Positions 1 to 10,163 of a stretch of DNA of 64,000 nt are shown here, one piece after another (position 1 is the stretch's first letter; every line of letters starts with the position of its first letter). The translations under genes were made by a program, and so were the position numbers. Under the pieces are notes generated by a model, which was given only the letters and a program-made list of their open reading frames with translations, had not been told where the DNA came from and did not search any database. This DNA is from Rhizopus arrhizus (Eukaryota > Mucoromycota > Mucoromycetes > Mucorales > Rhizopodaceae). The stretch spans positions 682,001 to 746,000 of the forward strand of contig JAKZZE010000007.1 in assembly GCA_024220505.1 (NCBI GenBank), in the 5' to 3' direction.

Positions 1-1
1 T

Positions 2-1885
2 GCTTACGGTATTCCCACTTATAATGCTCACACGCGGTTCAGTAGTCTTACAGGTAGCCATTATCGCAGTATCATTGACCTCTTTCTTAGCACTCAAGAG
101 CTCCACAATGCACATCTGAGGGTCCATGACGACCTTTCTCTCGGGTCTGATCACAGTCCTCTGACTCTCTCTTGTCTTGTGCCTCCTCCACCTGCTCTAC
201 CTAACCATCCTCGACTACTCTGGAACCTAAGTAGACTATCCGAACATGATTGTACCTATGTGCAATTATTCAAGGATAAGATACGACCGTTCCTTCAGTT
301 GCTTCAAGAATATACCTCTGCAGATGGTGTCTACACCTCTGTACGTCCCGATCTTGATGCACTGACTCTTCAGTTCAATGCGATTATCCAGTCTAGTTTG
401 GATCAGTCCGTTGGCCGCAAGAGCCCCAAAAGTCGTCACCATGCTTGGTTCTGGACAGCCGACCTGCAGGCCGCGTTTGACCATCGCGAGTCTTGTAGAC
501 GTGCTTGGAAAAGAGCCTCTGGTCCCAGCAAAGCAGCAAGATGGACTGACTATACTTTGGCATGCTTGCGGTACAAGTCAGAGCTTCGTCGTCGACGTCG
601 TTTTACTTGGAAACAGTTTTGTCACAAGTTGTCATCTGGTCCTCTTGCTGATACTAACTCTATTGTCAGTAGGATTCGGCGCAACCGAGTGATCCAACCA
701 CAATTCTCTCATCCAGAAGGTCCTCGTGTTGCTGCCACAGTCATGGCGAGACATCTTCAACAGGTGTTCTCTGGTGCAAATCTGCCTGACACTCGATACC
801 CTGCCCCTCCCATTCCTGACGGTCCTCATCCCATTGATGAAGCCAGCTGTCCATTTTCGACCAGTACCGTACACCATGCTTTGTTGAAACGTCTTTCGAG
901 ACGCAAAGCCCCTGGTGTAGATCACATCCGTACTGAAATGCTGTTGCCGATCGTGGATGAGGTCGTCCCTGTCATCACCCTTCTCTTTCAACTCTGTTGG
1001 AAGTGGTCAGTTATTCCTTCTGACTGGCGTACTGCCCAGGTAGTTCCTATCTACAAAAAAGGAGATGCCTTAGACCCAGGTAACTATCGACCTATCTCTC
1101 TTACCTCGATCATGCGTAAGCTGCTTGAGCTCTGTCTACAAACCGAGCTTGAATCTACTGCTCCTCCTCTGGATCCTGTACAGGGCGGTTTCCGCCATCA
1201 TAGAAGTGCGCTCGATCAGGCTCTGTGTCTGCATGAGTTGTGTCGTCAACACACTATCGACCACTCTGGCGAGCCTCCTGTACTTGCATTCCTAGACATC
1301 AAGTCTGCATATGATACCGTTGACCGTGCTATCGTGTGGCGTGCCCTCGAGACGCATGTGTCTGAACCCATGCTTGGTATCTTACAATGCCTATTTGATC
1401 AGGTAAGTATTCAAGTACTACTCGGTGGTTACTCCTCTCCCTCCTTTTGGCCTCGTACCGGTGTATTACAAGGTTCAATCCTCTCTCCTTTCCTCTATTC
1501 CATATACATCAACACTCTGCCAGCGGCTCTTCGTGATGTCCGTCTGCCCGTCTCAGCTCGGTATTACAGCTCTATGCCCCAACGTGAGTTCGGCGGCCTC
1601 TGGATCAACTGCTTACTGTATGCTGATGATGTGGTTCTCATTGCAGCTCCTGAGGTTATGCCAAAGTTGCTCATGAGAGCAGAGGATCACTCGCGCTCCC
1701 TTGGATACAGGTGGAATCCTGCCAAGTGTGGAGTGCTCAATTGCCCTAGCGACCATGGAGGACGTCGAATGAAGCTCTACGGGTCTCCCATACCCAAGGA
1801 ACCTTCGTTCTCTTATCTTGGCGTGGCTAAAGCAAAAGATAGGTCCCGGAGATCGCTGGCCTCAATTAAGCTCCGATCTGCATGA
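2..1885 (+). CDS. LINE (non-LTR retrotransposon) endonuclease end plus reverse transcriptase, partial
   Basis: The frame is open from base 2, so the first ATG-like start is not meaningful and the 5' end lies outside the window. The opening 60 residues end in GSDHSPLTL, the last conserved block of an apurinic-type LINE endonuclease. RT blocks follow in order: RRKAPGVD, VPIYKKGD, GFRHHRSALDQ, LDIKSAYDTVDR, GVLQGSILSPFLYSIYI and LLYADDVVLIA (near base 1620, catalytic YADD). Homology stops after SFSYLGV (about 1830); the last 20 or so residues do not resemble the matching copy at 60325-60924, so the element is truncated or rearranged there. It lacks the C-terminal CxxHP...H...CLHxH region and cannot be autonomous. 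Confidence 0.88.
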   Translation, partial: AYGIPTYNAHTRFSSLTGSHYRSIIDLFLSTQELHNAHLRVHDDLSLGSDHSPLTLSCLVPPPPALPNHPRLLWNLSRLSEHDCTYVQLFKDKIRPFLQLLQEYTSADGVYTSVRPDLDALTLQFNAIIQSSLDQSVGRKSPKSRHHAWFWTADLQAAFDHRESCRRAWKRASGPSKAARWTDYTLACLRYKSELRRRRRFTWKQFCHKLSSGPLADTNSIVSRIRRNRVIQPQFSHPEGPRVAATVMARHLQQVFSGANLPDTRYPAPPIPDGPHPIDEASCPFSTSTVHHALLKRLSRRKAPGVDHIRTEMLLPIVDEVVPVITLLFQLCWKWSVIPSDWRTAQVVPIYKKGDALDPGNYRPISLTSIMRKLLELCLQTELESTAPPLDPVQGGFRHHRSALDQALCLHELCRQHTIDHSGEPPVLAFLDIKSAYDTVDRAIVWRALETHVSEPMLGILQCLFDQVSIQVLLGGYSSPSFWPRTGVLQGSILSPFLYSIYINTLPAALRDVRLPVSARYYSSMPQREFGGLWINCLLYADDVVLIAAPEVMPKLLMRAEDHSRSLGYRWNPAKCGVLNCPSDHGGRRMKLYGSPIPKEPSFSYLGVAKAKDRSRRSLASIKLRSA

Positions 1886-2137
1886 AACTCCGAATATGCA
1901 TTTTTTTACCTCGTATCATCTTTGATGCCAAATTTGGTAAGATTTCAGTCAGCGCATCAGGTTCTATTGGCCATTGAATTTGCCTAGTCTACCACTTAGT
2001 TAAATGAAATTGGGTGACCAAGATTTCAGAATTAGTCCAGCAGTTGCGGATGAGAAATTTATAGGAGTAGATACAATAAGCTTTATTAAAGTCTGTAACA
2101 GTAATTAAACTTTATTAAATGAATAAAACTGCACTGG

Positions 2138-2570
2138 CTATGTACGATGAACTCTACGAGACCTTCTGTGTTGTCTAGTAGTAGGTGTTTCCAGACTAGA
2201 GCGACCAGCTAAATCGGTCATTGCATCCATTATCGGAGCTGTGGGATCAATCATTCCAGGAGTTACTGCTGTAGAGCGAGTAGGGGGCATCCAGTCCTCG
2301 TCATCTGTACTATCCTCGCTTGAAGAAGCATCAGAATGATAGTCGTGCTCGAACTGGAATGGCTCATGCCGGTCTTCTTGACTATCATCGATCTCAGCAC
2401 CAACGTTTTCATCTGCAGCACGAGTAATCCATTCATATGAGTCAATATTATCTTCTGTTACCCCTTCACTAACTGTTCGCTGAAATGATACCTCTTGCAA
2501 GCATCGTTCCATCCCGCGGATAAGTCCATTGTCCCGATTTTCATACCTCCATAAGTACTCTAATACACTA
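2138..2570 (-). pseudogene. C-terminal end of an unrecognised protein, cut by Tc1 element A
   Basis: An open minus-strand frame runs from the Tc1 insertion site (TA at 2569-2570) through YLWRYENRDNGLIRGMERC to a stop at 2138. The first ATG (2512) is internal, and the frame is open upstream of it right up to the insert. The product is very acidic in the middle (SSSEDSTDDEDW) and basic at the end (RQHRRSRRVHR). An AATAAA on the minus strand near 2079-2085, about 55 bases past the stop, fits a genuine 3' end. I do not recognise the family. It may be the tail of a host gene or of another transposable element. The N-terminal part is not visible on the far side of the insertions. Confidence 0.4.
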
Positions 2571-2791
2571 GGTGAAAAAATAGGGACAACCTACCCTAAA
2601 ATAATCTTTAACTTTTTTTTTTCTCCTCCACTCCGTACGACATCCAAGGCATGCCTATAGAGCGTAACCTTAAGTAGTGGGTATTACGTTTCCCGCATAT
2701 AAAATTGATCAGGATAACATATGGCGGAAGAAAAGAGAAAATAGTTGCAATAATTTTATAAGCGTTATATTATAAAATGGGTAGTATTTAT

Positions 2792-3814
2792 TTAATAACG
2801 AGTAAATCTCCCTTTTGATTTGATTACCGCTGCTATGCGATCAGGCATGCTGTCAATGTAGCTTCTACAAACATCTTTATCTAGCTTGTTCCATTCAACG
2901 TCAACTCGTTCCCATAGCTCGTCCATGTTTCTGGCCTTTCGTTCATAAAGACTTAACCTAAGTTTCAGCAAATGCCACACATGCTCTATAGGATTCAGAT
3001 CCGGACTATTAGGTGGCCAATCGTTAATGTACTGGACCTTGTTTTGTTGGAGCCATGACATTGTTGATTTCGACTTGTGCTTTGGGTCGTTATCTTGTTA
3101 AAAGTAAATAGTGCGCTTGTTCATACCATAGTACTTTAGCGTTTCCATGTAATTTGTTCCAAGAATATGCTGGTACACCAAGGAGTCCATAGTACCATCG
3201 TATACCTGGCACGCATATCCTGATCACTCACTGGTTATACATCCCCACATGATCAATTTGCCGTCACCATGCTTCACTGAAAGATCTATGTGGTGTGGAC
3301 GAAGGACATCACCAGACTGGGTCCAATAGTATCTGCAGCCATCAGATCCCCAAATGTTGATCTTCGTTTCGTCAGGGAACACTACTTGATGCCGCTGTTG
3401 TAAAAACCAATTTTGATACTTCTTCGCCCATGCTAACCTCTGCTTGCGGTGGCTATTAGTTAAAAGAGGCTGCTTCTTTTTACGCCTAGAATAAAAATCC
3501 ATTGATACAAGGACGTTTATTGCTGAACGGTAAGTCATAGAATACCCAAGTCGTATGAGCATCCGATGTACATTCTTGGCTGTCTTTTGGGCTCCTTTAA
3601 TCAGTAATACCTCGATATATTCCTTCGTAGCAGATGACACAAGTATATGCCTACCATGTGTTGCGGGTACCATTGGCCCAAATAGCTTGTTTCTATATCT
3701 CCTAACTGCCTTGGGATGGATACCAAATTCACCAGCAATATCCTTTGGGCATCTATTGCTCATAAGTGCAGACTTGATGCTGACTTGCGTGTCTTGATGT
3801 AAAGCGCGAGGTAT
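2792..3814 (-). pseudogene. Tc1-type transposase of element A, dead
   Basis: A DDE transposase of the Tc1 group would cut and paste element A at TA sites. The helix-turn-helix part (KDIAGEFGIHPKAVRRYRNK) is followed by FPDETKINIWGSDG (first Asp), QDNDPKHKS (second Asp) and NSPDLNPIEHVW (Glu), so the catalytic triad is still readable. Two in-frame stops break it: TGA at 3224-3226, after GCITSE, and TAA at 3098-3100, just before QDNDPKH. The likely start codon reads ATA (3812-3814) rather than ATG. The frame upstream runs into the LTR inserted at 3881 and is not coding. All parts lie in one frame, so point mutations rather than indels killed it. Confidence 0.85.
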
Positions 3815-3880
3815 AAGTAAGAGAAATTTCACAGGAAGTAAGAAGAACATAATGAAAAAAAAAGAATGTATGAATGAAGG

Positions 3881-4295
3881 TGATGTATCCATCATTCATA
3901 ACTCGATATGAAAACAGTATTAATAAGCTACATGTAAAATATATCCAATAGATAGGCTACAGGTTAATTCGGATAATCTTCATTAAGGATAAGATGCTGC
4001 GTAATTGCACGGTTAAATTATATTAAATCCAGGAACTAAATCACAGTCAATCGCAGTCAATCATATACGAGTATTCTATGGATAAATGCTTATGATGACA
4101 AAGATAACAATGGAAGAACACGTAACCATTATCTATTTGTCATCAGTTATATCATACTCATTAATTATTAATCCATAACATGAAATATTATCCGTGTATG
4201 AAAAGTATAAATAGAGTATCATTTTCTTATTAAATAAAGCAATCTCTTTATCGAGTCTCGTCCTCTCTTATTCCTTTCTATTCTTGGATAAATCA
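3881..4295 (+). repeat. 5' LTR of Ty3 element 1 (LTR family 1)
   Basis: 415 bases beginning TGATGTATCC and ending GGATAAATCA. A TATA box (AAGTATAAATAGAG, near 4204) and an AATAAA-like element (near 4235) give a promoter and RNA-processing signal. The sequence right after it is T8 then GACGAATTCT, with no TGG primer-binding site. Confidence 0.95.
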
Positions 4296-4341
4296 TTTTT
4301 TTTGACGAATTCTCTTTATTATTACTACGCTATTCTCAAAC

Positions 4342-7300
4342 ATGTCTATCAACTCTAATCTTTTGGCTTACAACGAAGAAACCCTTCTTTCTGAAAGTGA
4401 CCCTGCTTTCATTGGTCCTAGACTTGAAAAGCCCTCCATGGTTAATGGGATCGAACTTCCTCTTACTGGATCCCCAAACTCTATTATAGAAGACATAGAG
4501 ATGGAAGAAGTTGAACCCAGGGCCATGGCCTCTCCGCTTGCTGGTGTCAAGAACAGTGGCGCAGCACCACCTTCTCAGGTCTCTGGTAGTCGTAATTTGA
4601 CGGCTACCATCCAGACTTTGACGAAACAGGTAGAACAAATTGCTGCGGCTATCACGGGTCAAGAGCTTACAGGAAAGCAACTGGCTAACCTTTCCCGCGA
4701 ATATACAACCAAGTCTACCATCTTGGCCTCCTTGTTGGACTTGCAAGCAAAACTGGCTAATACCTTGACTATACAGACCAATGGCTCTGCCATTAACGGT
4801 TCTAACAGTCAACCTACAGTGGTTCCTCAAAACTTACCTTTGTTTCAGTACACTGGTAATGTAGAGAACTCAGCATTGCCCGTCTTTAAAGACATTGCTG
4901 ACTGTATCCGACGTTTTGAGGATATCCTCTTTGCGTACCGCTTGGATGTACAGGTGCATTGGCAGCGCCTCATCCCTTTCTCCCTTACCCATACTCAGCG
5001 TTCTTGGTATGATGAATTGCGGGTAAAGAAGAATTTATCTTGGACCATTTTCAAGGAGCAATTAACCTTGAAATATGGCATTGAATCCACTGAGGCTCAA
5101 GCCCACGCCTCAAGAGAGCTGTTAACCATCAGCATGCAACCTGATGAATCTGTGGAAAAATACACTGACCGCTTTTTGAAGCTCAAGCGTGAAGCCACTC
5201 CCGTAGCTGATGATTTTTTGGCTATTTTGTTTGTGAACTCCCTCACTGGTAGCCTACAAAATCATGTCAATATGGCCATCGTCAGTCTGGATCAGGAGGC
5301 AAAGAATGACATAAACCTCCTTTCTAGTATCGCAAGAAAGTTCCATACAAAACAACAGACCTTGCCCAATATGTCAACCAAAAAATTCCATAACCAACCC
5401 TCTCAAGTCAACGGGTTGAACCCTCCCAGTGGTATTCATAAAAGAAACCACCGTACGGATGGAAGGACTTGTATCATCCATGGAAAGTGCAACCACACAA
5501 CAGATCGTTGTAAAAAGGCTCAGGAACTCGGAATTGCTAGCAGTATGAACAAAGAGACATCTAGTAAGCGTTGCTTTAAATGCAACGCTCCTTTTACTAG
5601 GGAGCATTTAAATGTTTGCCCTAAAAGGAATCAACCTCTTTCTGCTGGTTCTGCCTCTTCCTCCTCCTCTACTGCACCTACCATAACCAGGGCATTCCGC
5701 TCACTTCAGTTGACTGGCAGTGAAGATAAACCAATGGGTACAAAGGCTTCTAAATACAACCCTGCCAACCAACAAAGCCACGATGAAGAACAGGATCTTG
5801 ACGATGAAGCCGTCAAGGACATCCACTACTACTCATCATTATGTAAGTTGCAACCGTTTAATACAAAACTTCACAGTTTTAATAACAAACGTACTGATTC
5901 CTTTTTTGTACCCATCACTATAGAAAACGTCCGTACTTGGGCTTTGGTTGATACTGGGTGCAATACTTCTACGATCTCTCCTGACCTAGCAAAAATTATA
6001 AACGTTAGAACTTTTCCTGTTTCAGGAAAATTACAATTAGCTAGTTTGAATACCTTGGTACCTAGAACTGCTATTACAGATCAAATAAAAGTATTTTATA
6101 ACGGAATCAATGTCTTGCATCAATTTGAAATTTTTAAGTTTGATAAGGATATACCTATTTGTATTGGTACAGATCTTATGCCTAAGTTAAACATTAACTT
6201 GACAGGTTTAGCTGTTACGTGGGATAGTCCTAATATCTCTACAATACCTGATCCAATAGACCCTTCACCTATCAAACCTAATAAGTCACCCGCTGGTACT
6301 CACCAACAGCGTGAACAACTTATGGACGCATTACAGCCATATTTGAGCGCCAATGCTAAGATCCCTAGCACGTCTGCATGTCCTCTACCTGAAGCGATAG
6401 TTCGCTTGGAAACTGAACCAGGTAAAACCACTTATAGACGGCAGTATCCTATTGCACTGTCAATCCAGCCTAAAGTACAAGAACAGGTTGATAAATGGTT
6501 AGCAGATGGTGTAATTGAAATAGCTCCTCCTAATACTGCATTTAACTCTCCTTTGTTGACTGTACGTAAGAAGGATGCTAATGGTAATTATAGTGACGAT
6601 GTACGGGTGTGTATAGACCCCAGACATATCAATGCAATACTCATTAAAGATCGTACCGACCGCTTTCAATTACCATTGATAGCTGAGTTGCATCAAAAAA
6701 TGAGCGCTGCGACACTATTCACAGTACTTGACCTCAAACAAGCTTTTCATCGGTTACCTCTAGCTGAAGAGCATAGAGCCCTCACAGCTTTTACATTTAA
6801 CGGTCAACAATATCAATTCTGTAGAGCACCATTCGGTTTGACCCCTATACCAAATCACTTCCAACGGGTGCTAACTACCCTATTACATGACTTGCCATAC
6901 GTTACATGTTTCATTGATGATTTAACTATCGGTACTGGACCCGATATTGAGAAACATATCAAATGCGTAACTACTGTCATCGAACGACTTACATCAGCTA
7001 AATTTATTCTTAACGTTGATAAATGTCACTTTATGCAAACTTCTGTAAACATCCTAGGCTTCACTATTAGTCACAATAGTCTCTCATTAGATAGCAGAAA
7101 GGTTGCAAATGCTTTAGCATGGCCAATACCAAAAACTGGAAAAGATATACAACGCTTTCTAGGCCTCGCTAATTATTTTCGAAGTCATCTCCCAAATTTC
7201 TCTACCATGACCGCACCGTTAGATAAACTACGTAACGAAGGTTCATTGGAACACATTTGGACTGACAAATACCTACAGGCTTTTCGAAATATACAGACAG

Positions 7301-9207
7301 CCTTATCTAATGCTCCTGTTCTGTCTATACCTGACATGCGTCATGAATTACAGCTAGCTACAGATGCTAGCAACACAGGAATTGGCGGTGTACTTTATCA
7401 AATTATTGACGATAAAACTCGCTATATTGGATTCGCAGCAAGAGCACTGTCGAAGTCAGAAATGAACTACTCGACAACTAAACGAGAGCTGCTGGCCATC
7501 TGTTATCTTTTTGAAAGATTTCACAAGTGGTTGTATAGATCTCATTTTACGCTGTATACTGATCATAAAAGTTTGGTCTATCTTGGCACACAAAACATTC
7601 CTAATCCCATGATGCTGAATTGGTTCGAAACTATTTTCAACTATACATTCAAAGTAATCCATCGTCCAGGAATTGAAAATGTGTTGCCGGATTCACTTTC
7701 TCGTCTTTTTTCAGACGATACGGAAAAAAGACTGGGGGGAGATAATAATCCTCAGCAACTTTCCATAAAAAATAAAAATACAAAGTCACAGAGCAAACGT
7801 ACTACAGACAACAGTACAAACATAAAACAAAGAGCTGTACAATTAGTAGACTACATGACACCACCAGAAGAGGAACGTCATAACCTATTATTAAAGGCAC
7901 ATCTACTTGGACACTTTGGGGCTGATGCTATTGTAAAGACAATCCACAATGACAATTTGCACTGGATTAATATTAAAAAAGATGCATTGCAGCTAGTATC
8001 CAATTGTCCTGAATGTCAGCAATTTAATATTGGCAAACACGGGTATCACCCTCCCCGTAGTATTTTACCAGATGGTCCTTTTGATCACGTCTGCATTGAT
8101 CTTGGTACCCTGAACATTACATCAACAGAAGGACACAATTTCATTTTAGTCCTAGTTGATCTCTTCACAAGATTTACAATTCTAAGACCATTAATGGATA
8201 AAACTGCAGTATCCATAGCTAATGAACTTAGAGATATCTTTTGCACTTTTGGTTGGCCCAAAAAGCTTAGTTCAGATAACGGTACAGAATTCACTAATGA
8301 AATATTTAATTCATTAATGGAAACCTGTGGTATTGACCATAGACTTTCACTGCCTTATAACCCATTGGGTAATTCGACTAACGAATCGTTTGTTGGAATA
8401 GCCAAACGAGCTCTTGTTAAAAGATTACAAGGCAAGAAAGACGAGTGGAATCTTTTCCTTCCTAGTATTCAATATGCTATGAATTGCAAATATTCTAGAT
8501 TACATCATTCCAAACCATTTGTGCTTATGTATAATAGACAACCAAATGAATTGCAGGATTATTCCAATGCACAATCCTCAATACCTAACTCTAGTCAGCA
8601 GTATGCTAAAGCACTAGAAAATAAATTAGACAATATGAACAACATAGTAATCCCTGCTATACGTAACCGTATTATGACTACTCAAAGAACTGACAACGAG
8701 TATTTTACAAAGAAGCACCGCATTGTACATCAACAATTTCCTACTAATAGCGAAGTTATGATAAAAAATGTGAATAGAAATAGTAAAACTGACCCAAGGT
8801 ACGAGGGCCCCTTTGTCGTACATGGAGTCACAAAAAATGGTAGCTACATTTTAACGGATAAAACAGGTACATTATTATCGCGCGACGTACCTACCTCGCA
8901 CATCAAACTCATCTCTACTGACAACGTTGTTAATAATCGCGCTGACCAACAACAGTACGATGTGCAGGCAATTATCCAACATAAAGGAAATAACACTAGT
9001 AATTATAAATACCTAGTAAGATGGAAAGGTTATCCTCCAGAATATGATACCTGGGAACCTGCCTCAAGTTTTGATGACATGAGTATGATAGAACAGTACT
9101 GGGCAAGACGTAACGTCAATAATAATATTGGCAAACGTAAACGCTCATCTCATACCAATGTTCCAACCAAGACTAATAATTCTAACAAACGAAACAAGAC
9201 AAAGTAA
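4342..9207 (+). CDS. Gag-pol polyprotein of Ty3 chromovirus 1 (1621 aa)
   Basis: A single fused frame encodes capsid-like Gag, then Cys/His-rich segments near residues 375-430. An aspartic protease follows (ALVDTGCNTSTIS, about residue 534). RT has LDLKQAFHRLPL near 794 and catalytic FIDD near 856. RNase H shows LATDASNTGIGG near 1007. The integrase has an HHCC zinc domain from about 1187, then catalytic Asp (CIDLG, about 1252), Asp (SSDNGTEF, about 1312) and Glu (STNESF, about 1347). A C-terminal chromodomain (YLVRWKGYPPEYDTWEP, about 1539-1595) probably guides integration to modified chromatin. No stop or frameshift between Gag and Pol, as in Tf1-like elements. The start 46 bases after the LTR is the first ATG. 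It looks functional. Confidence 0.95.
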   Translation: MSINSNLLAYNEETLLSESDPAFIGPRLEKPSMVNGIELPLTGSPNSIIEDIEMEEVEPRAMASPLAGVKNSGAAPPSQVSGSRNLTATIQTLTKQVEQIAAAITGQELTGKQLANLSREYTTKSTILASLLDLQAKLANTLTIQTNGSAINGSNSQPTVVPQNLPLFQYTGNVENSALPVFKDIADCIRRFEDILFAYRLDVQVHWQRLIPFSLTHTQRSWYDELRVKKNLSWTIFKEQLTLKYGIESTEAQAHASRELLTISMQPDESVEKYTDRFLKLKREATPVADDFLAILFVNSLTGSLQNHVNMAIVSLDQEAKNDINLLSSIARKFHTKQQTLPNMSTKKFHNQPSQVNGLNPPSGIHKRNHRTDGRTCIIHGKCNHTTDRCKKAQELGIASSMNKETSSKRCFKCNAPFTREHLNVCPKRNQPLSAGSASSSSSTAPTITRAFRSLQLTGSEDKPMGTKASKYNPANQQSHDEEQDLDDEAVKDIHYYSSLCKLQPFNTKLHSFNNKRTDSFFVPITIENVRTWALVDTGCNTSTISPDLAKIINVRTFPVSGKLQLASLNTLVPRTAITDQIKVFYNGINVLHQFEIFKFDKDIPICIGTDLMPKLNINLTGLAVTWDSPNISTIPDPIDPSPIKPNKSPAGTHQQREQLMDALQPYLSANAKIPSTSACPLPEAIVRLETEPGKTTYRRQYPIALSIQPKVQEQVDKWLADGVIEIAPPNTAFNSPLLTVRKKDANGNYSDDVRVCIDPRHINAILIKDRTDRFQLPLIAELHQKMSAATLFTVLDLKQAFHRLPLAEEHRALTAFTFNGQQYQFCRAPFGLTPIPNHFQRVLTTLLHDLPYVTCFIDDLTIGTGPDIEKHIKCVTTVIERLTSAKFILNVDKCHFMQTSVNILGFTISHNSLSLDSRKVANALAWPIPKTGKDIQRFLGLANYFRSHLPNFSTMTAPLDKLRNEGSLEHIWTDKYLQAFRNIQTALSNAPVLSIPDMRHELQLATDASNTGIGGVLYQIIDDKTRYIGFAARALSKSEMNYSTTKRELLAICYLFERFHKWLYRSHFTLYTDHKSLVYLGTQNIPNPMMLNWFETIFNYTFKVIHRPGIENVLPDSLSRLFSDDTEKRLGGDNNPQQLSIKNKNTKSQSKRTTDNSTNIKQRAVQLVDYMTPPEEERHNLLLKAHLLGHFGADAIVKTIHNDNLHWINIKKDALQLVSNCPECQQFNIGKHGYHPPRSILPDGPFDHVCIDLGTLNITSTEGHNFILVLVDLFTRFTILRPLMDKTAVSIANELRDIFCTFGWPKKLSSDNGTEFTNEIFNSLMETCGIDHRLSLPYNPLGNSTNESFVGIAKRALVKRLQGKKDEWNLFLPSIQYAMNCKYSRLHHSKPFVLMYNRQPNELQDYSNAQSSIPNSSQQYAKALENKLDNMNNIVIPAIRNRIMTTQRTDNEYFTKKHRIVHQQFPTNSEVMIKNVNRNSKTDPRYEGPFVVHGVTKNGSYILTDKTGTLLSRDVPTSHIKLISTDNVVNNRADQQQYDVQAIIQHKGNNTSNYKYLVRWKGYPPEYDTWEPASSFDDMSMIEQYWARRNVNNNIGKRKRSSHTNVPTKTNNSNKRNKTK

Positions 9208-9413
9208 CGAGCTGAATATGGTCTTTTCCCATTACTTTTTTCCTCAACAGGTTTTTTGGGTTTTTATCGATTATATACCAGAAGAGCATACTCTCTCTTT
9301 CCTCTTCACTTACGTCTTTAATATAAACAGCCTACGCAATCATATTGGATATGATCCCTGTACTCTTCGTTATTCATGATGCTCATCGGTTGTTCCAACC
9401 TGGAAGGGGGCAA

Positions 9414-9828
9414 TGATGTATCCATCATTCATAACTCGATATGAAAACAGTATTAATAAGCTACATGTAAAATATATCCAATAGATAGGCTACAGGTTAA
9501 TTCGGATAATCTTCATTAAGGATAAGATGCTGCGTAATTGCACGGTTAAATTATATTAAATCCAGGAACTAAATCACAGTCAATCGCAGTCAATCATATA
9601 CGAGTATTCTATGGATAAATGCTTATGATGACAAAGATAACAATGGAAGAACACGTAACCATTATCTATTTGTCATCAGTTATATCATACTCATTAATTA
9701 TTAATCCATAACATGAAATATTATCCGTGTATGAAAAGTATAAATAGAGTATCATTTTCTTATTAAATAAAGCAATCTCTTTATCGAGTCTCGTCCTCTC
9801 TTATTCCTTTCTATTCTTGGATAAATCA
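9414..9828 (+). repeat. 3' LTR of Ty3 element 1 (LTR family 1)
   Basis: 415 bases, no difference from the 5' LTR found on reading both copies through. It is preceded by a G-rich purine tract and followed by the duplicated target GAAGG. Confidence 0.95.
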
Positions 9829-10163
9829 GAAGGAAAACAGCATCCATTTTATATTATTAATTATAGGAACGTGGATAGCTAATATTAGAATTGGTTTGCA
9901 TTTTAATTGTAACTGATATTCCAGGTCAAATTAGAAGAGTACGAAATATGGTCTAAAACTGAGCTGTGGAGTATCTAAAATTCGACCAATTATACATGCA
10001 TTACTCCCTCATTTTCCATAATTGGCTCATCATATTTTGATGAAATACTTTATACATTAACCTCGCTTTAACATATTGCTAGCGTCATGAGGCGACCTTC
10101 TCTTAATGCTATATGCTGCATGAAATGAAATTTTCGAAAAGGTTGTCCCTATTTTTTCACCTA

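Larger units (their letters stand above)
3881..9828 (+). mobile_element. Ty3 chromovirus-type LTR retrotransposon 1, apparently intact
   Basis: Two 415-base LTRs (3881-4295 and 9414-9828) look identical by eye. A 5-base target duplication GAAGG lies at 3876-3880 and 9829-9833. A purine tract (GGAAGGGGGCAA) ends directly before the 3' LTR. One long gag-pol frame lies between. The insertion sits inside Tc1 element A and looks recent. Confidence 0.95.
2571..10161 (-). mobile_element. Tc1/mariner element A, interrupted by a Ty3 retrotransposon
   Basis: Terminal inverted repeats of 22 bases start GGTGAAAAAATAGGGACAAC at 2571 and reappear inverted at 10140-10161. TA is present outside both ends (2569-2570 and 10162-10163). 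Subtracting the Ty3 insert and its 5-base duplication (5953 bases) leaves 1638 bases, a normal Tc1 size and almost the same as the other Tc1 elements here. The transposase relic lies on the minus strand. Confidence 0.85.

Noticed and set aside
3815..3895. Start of the element A transposase at 3895 inside the LTR
   Set aside because: The LTR sequence is foreign to the transposase; homology begins near the ATA at 3812.
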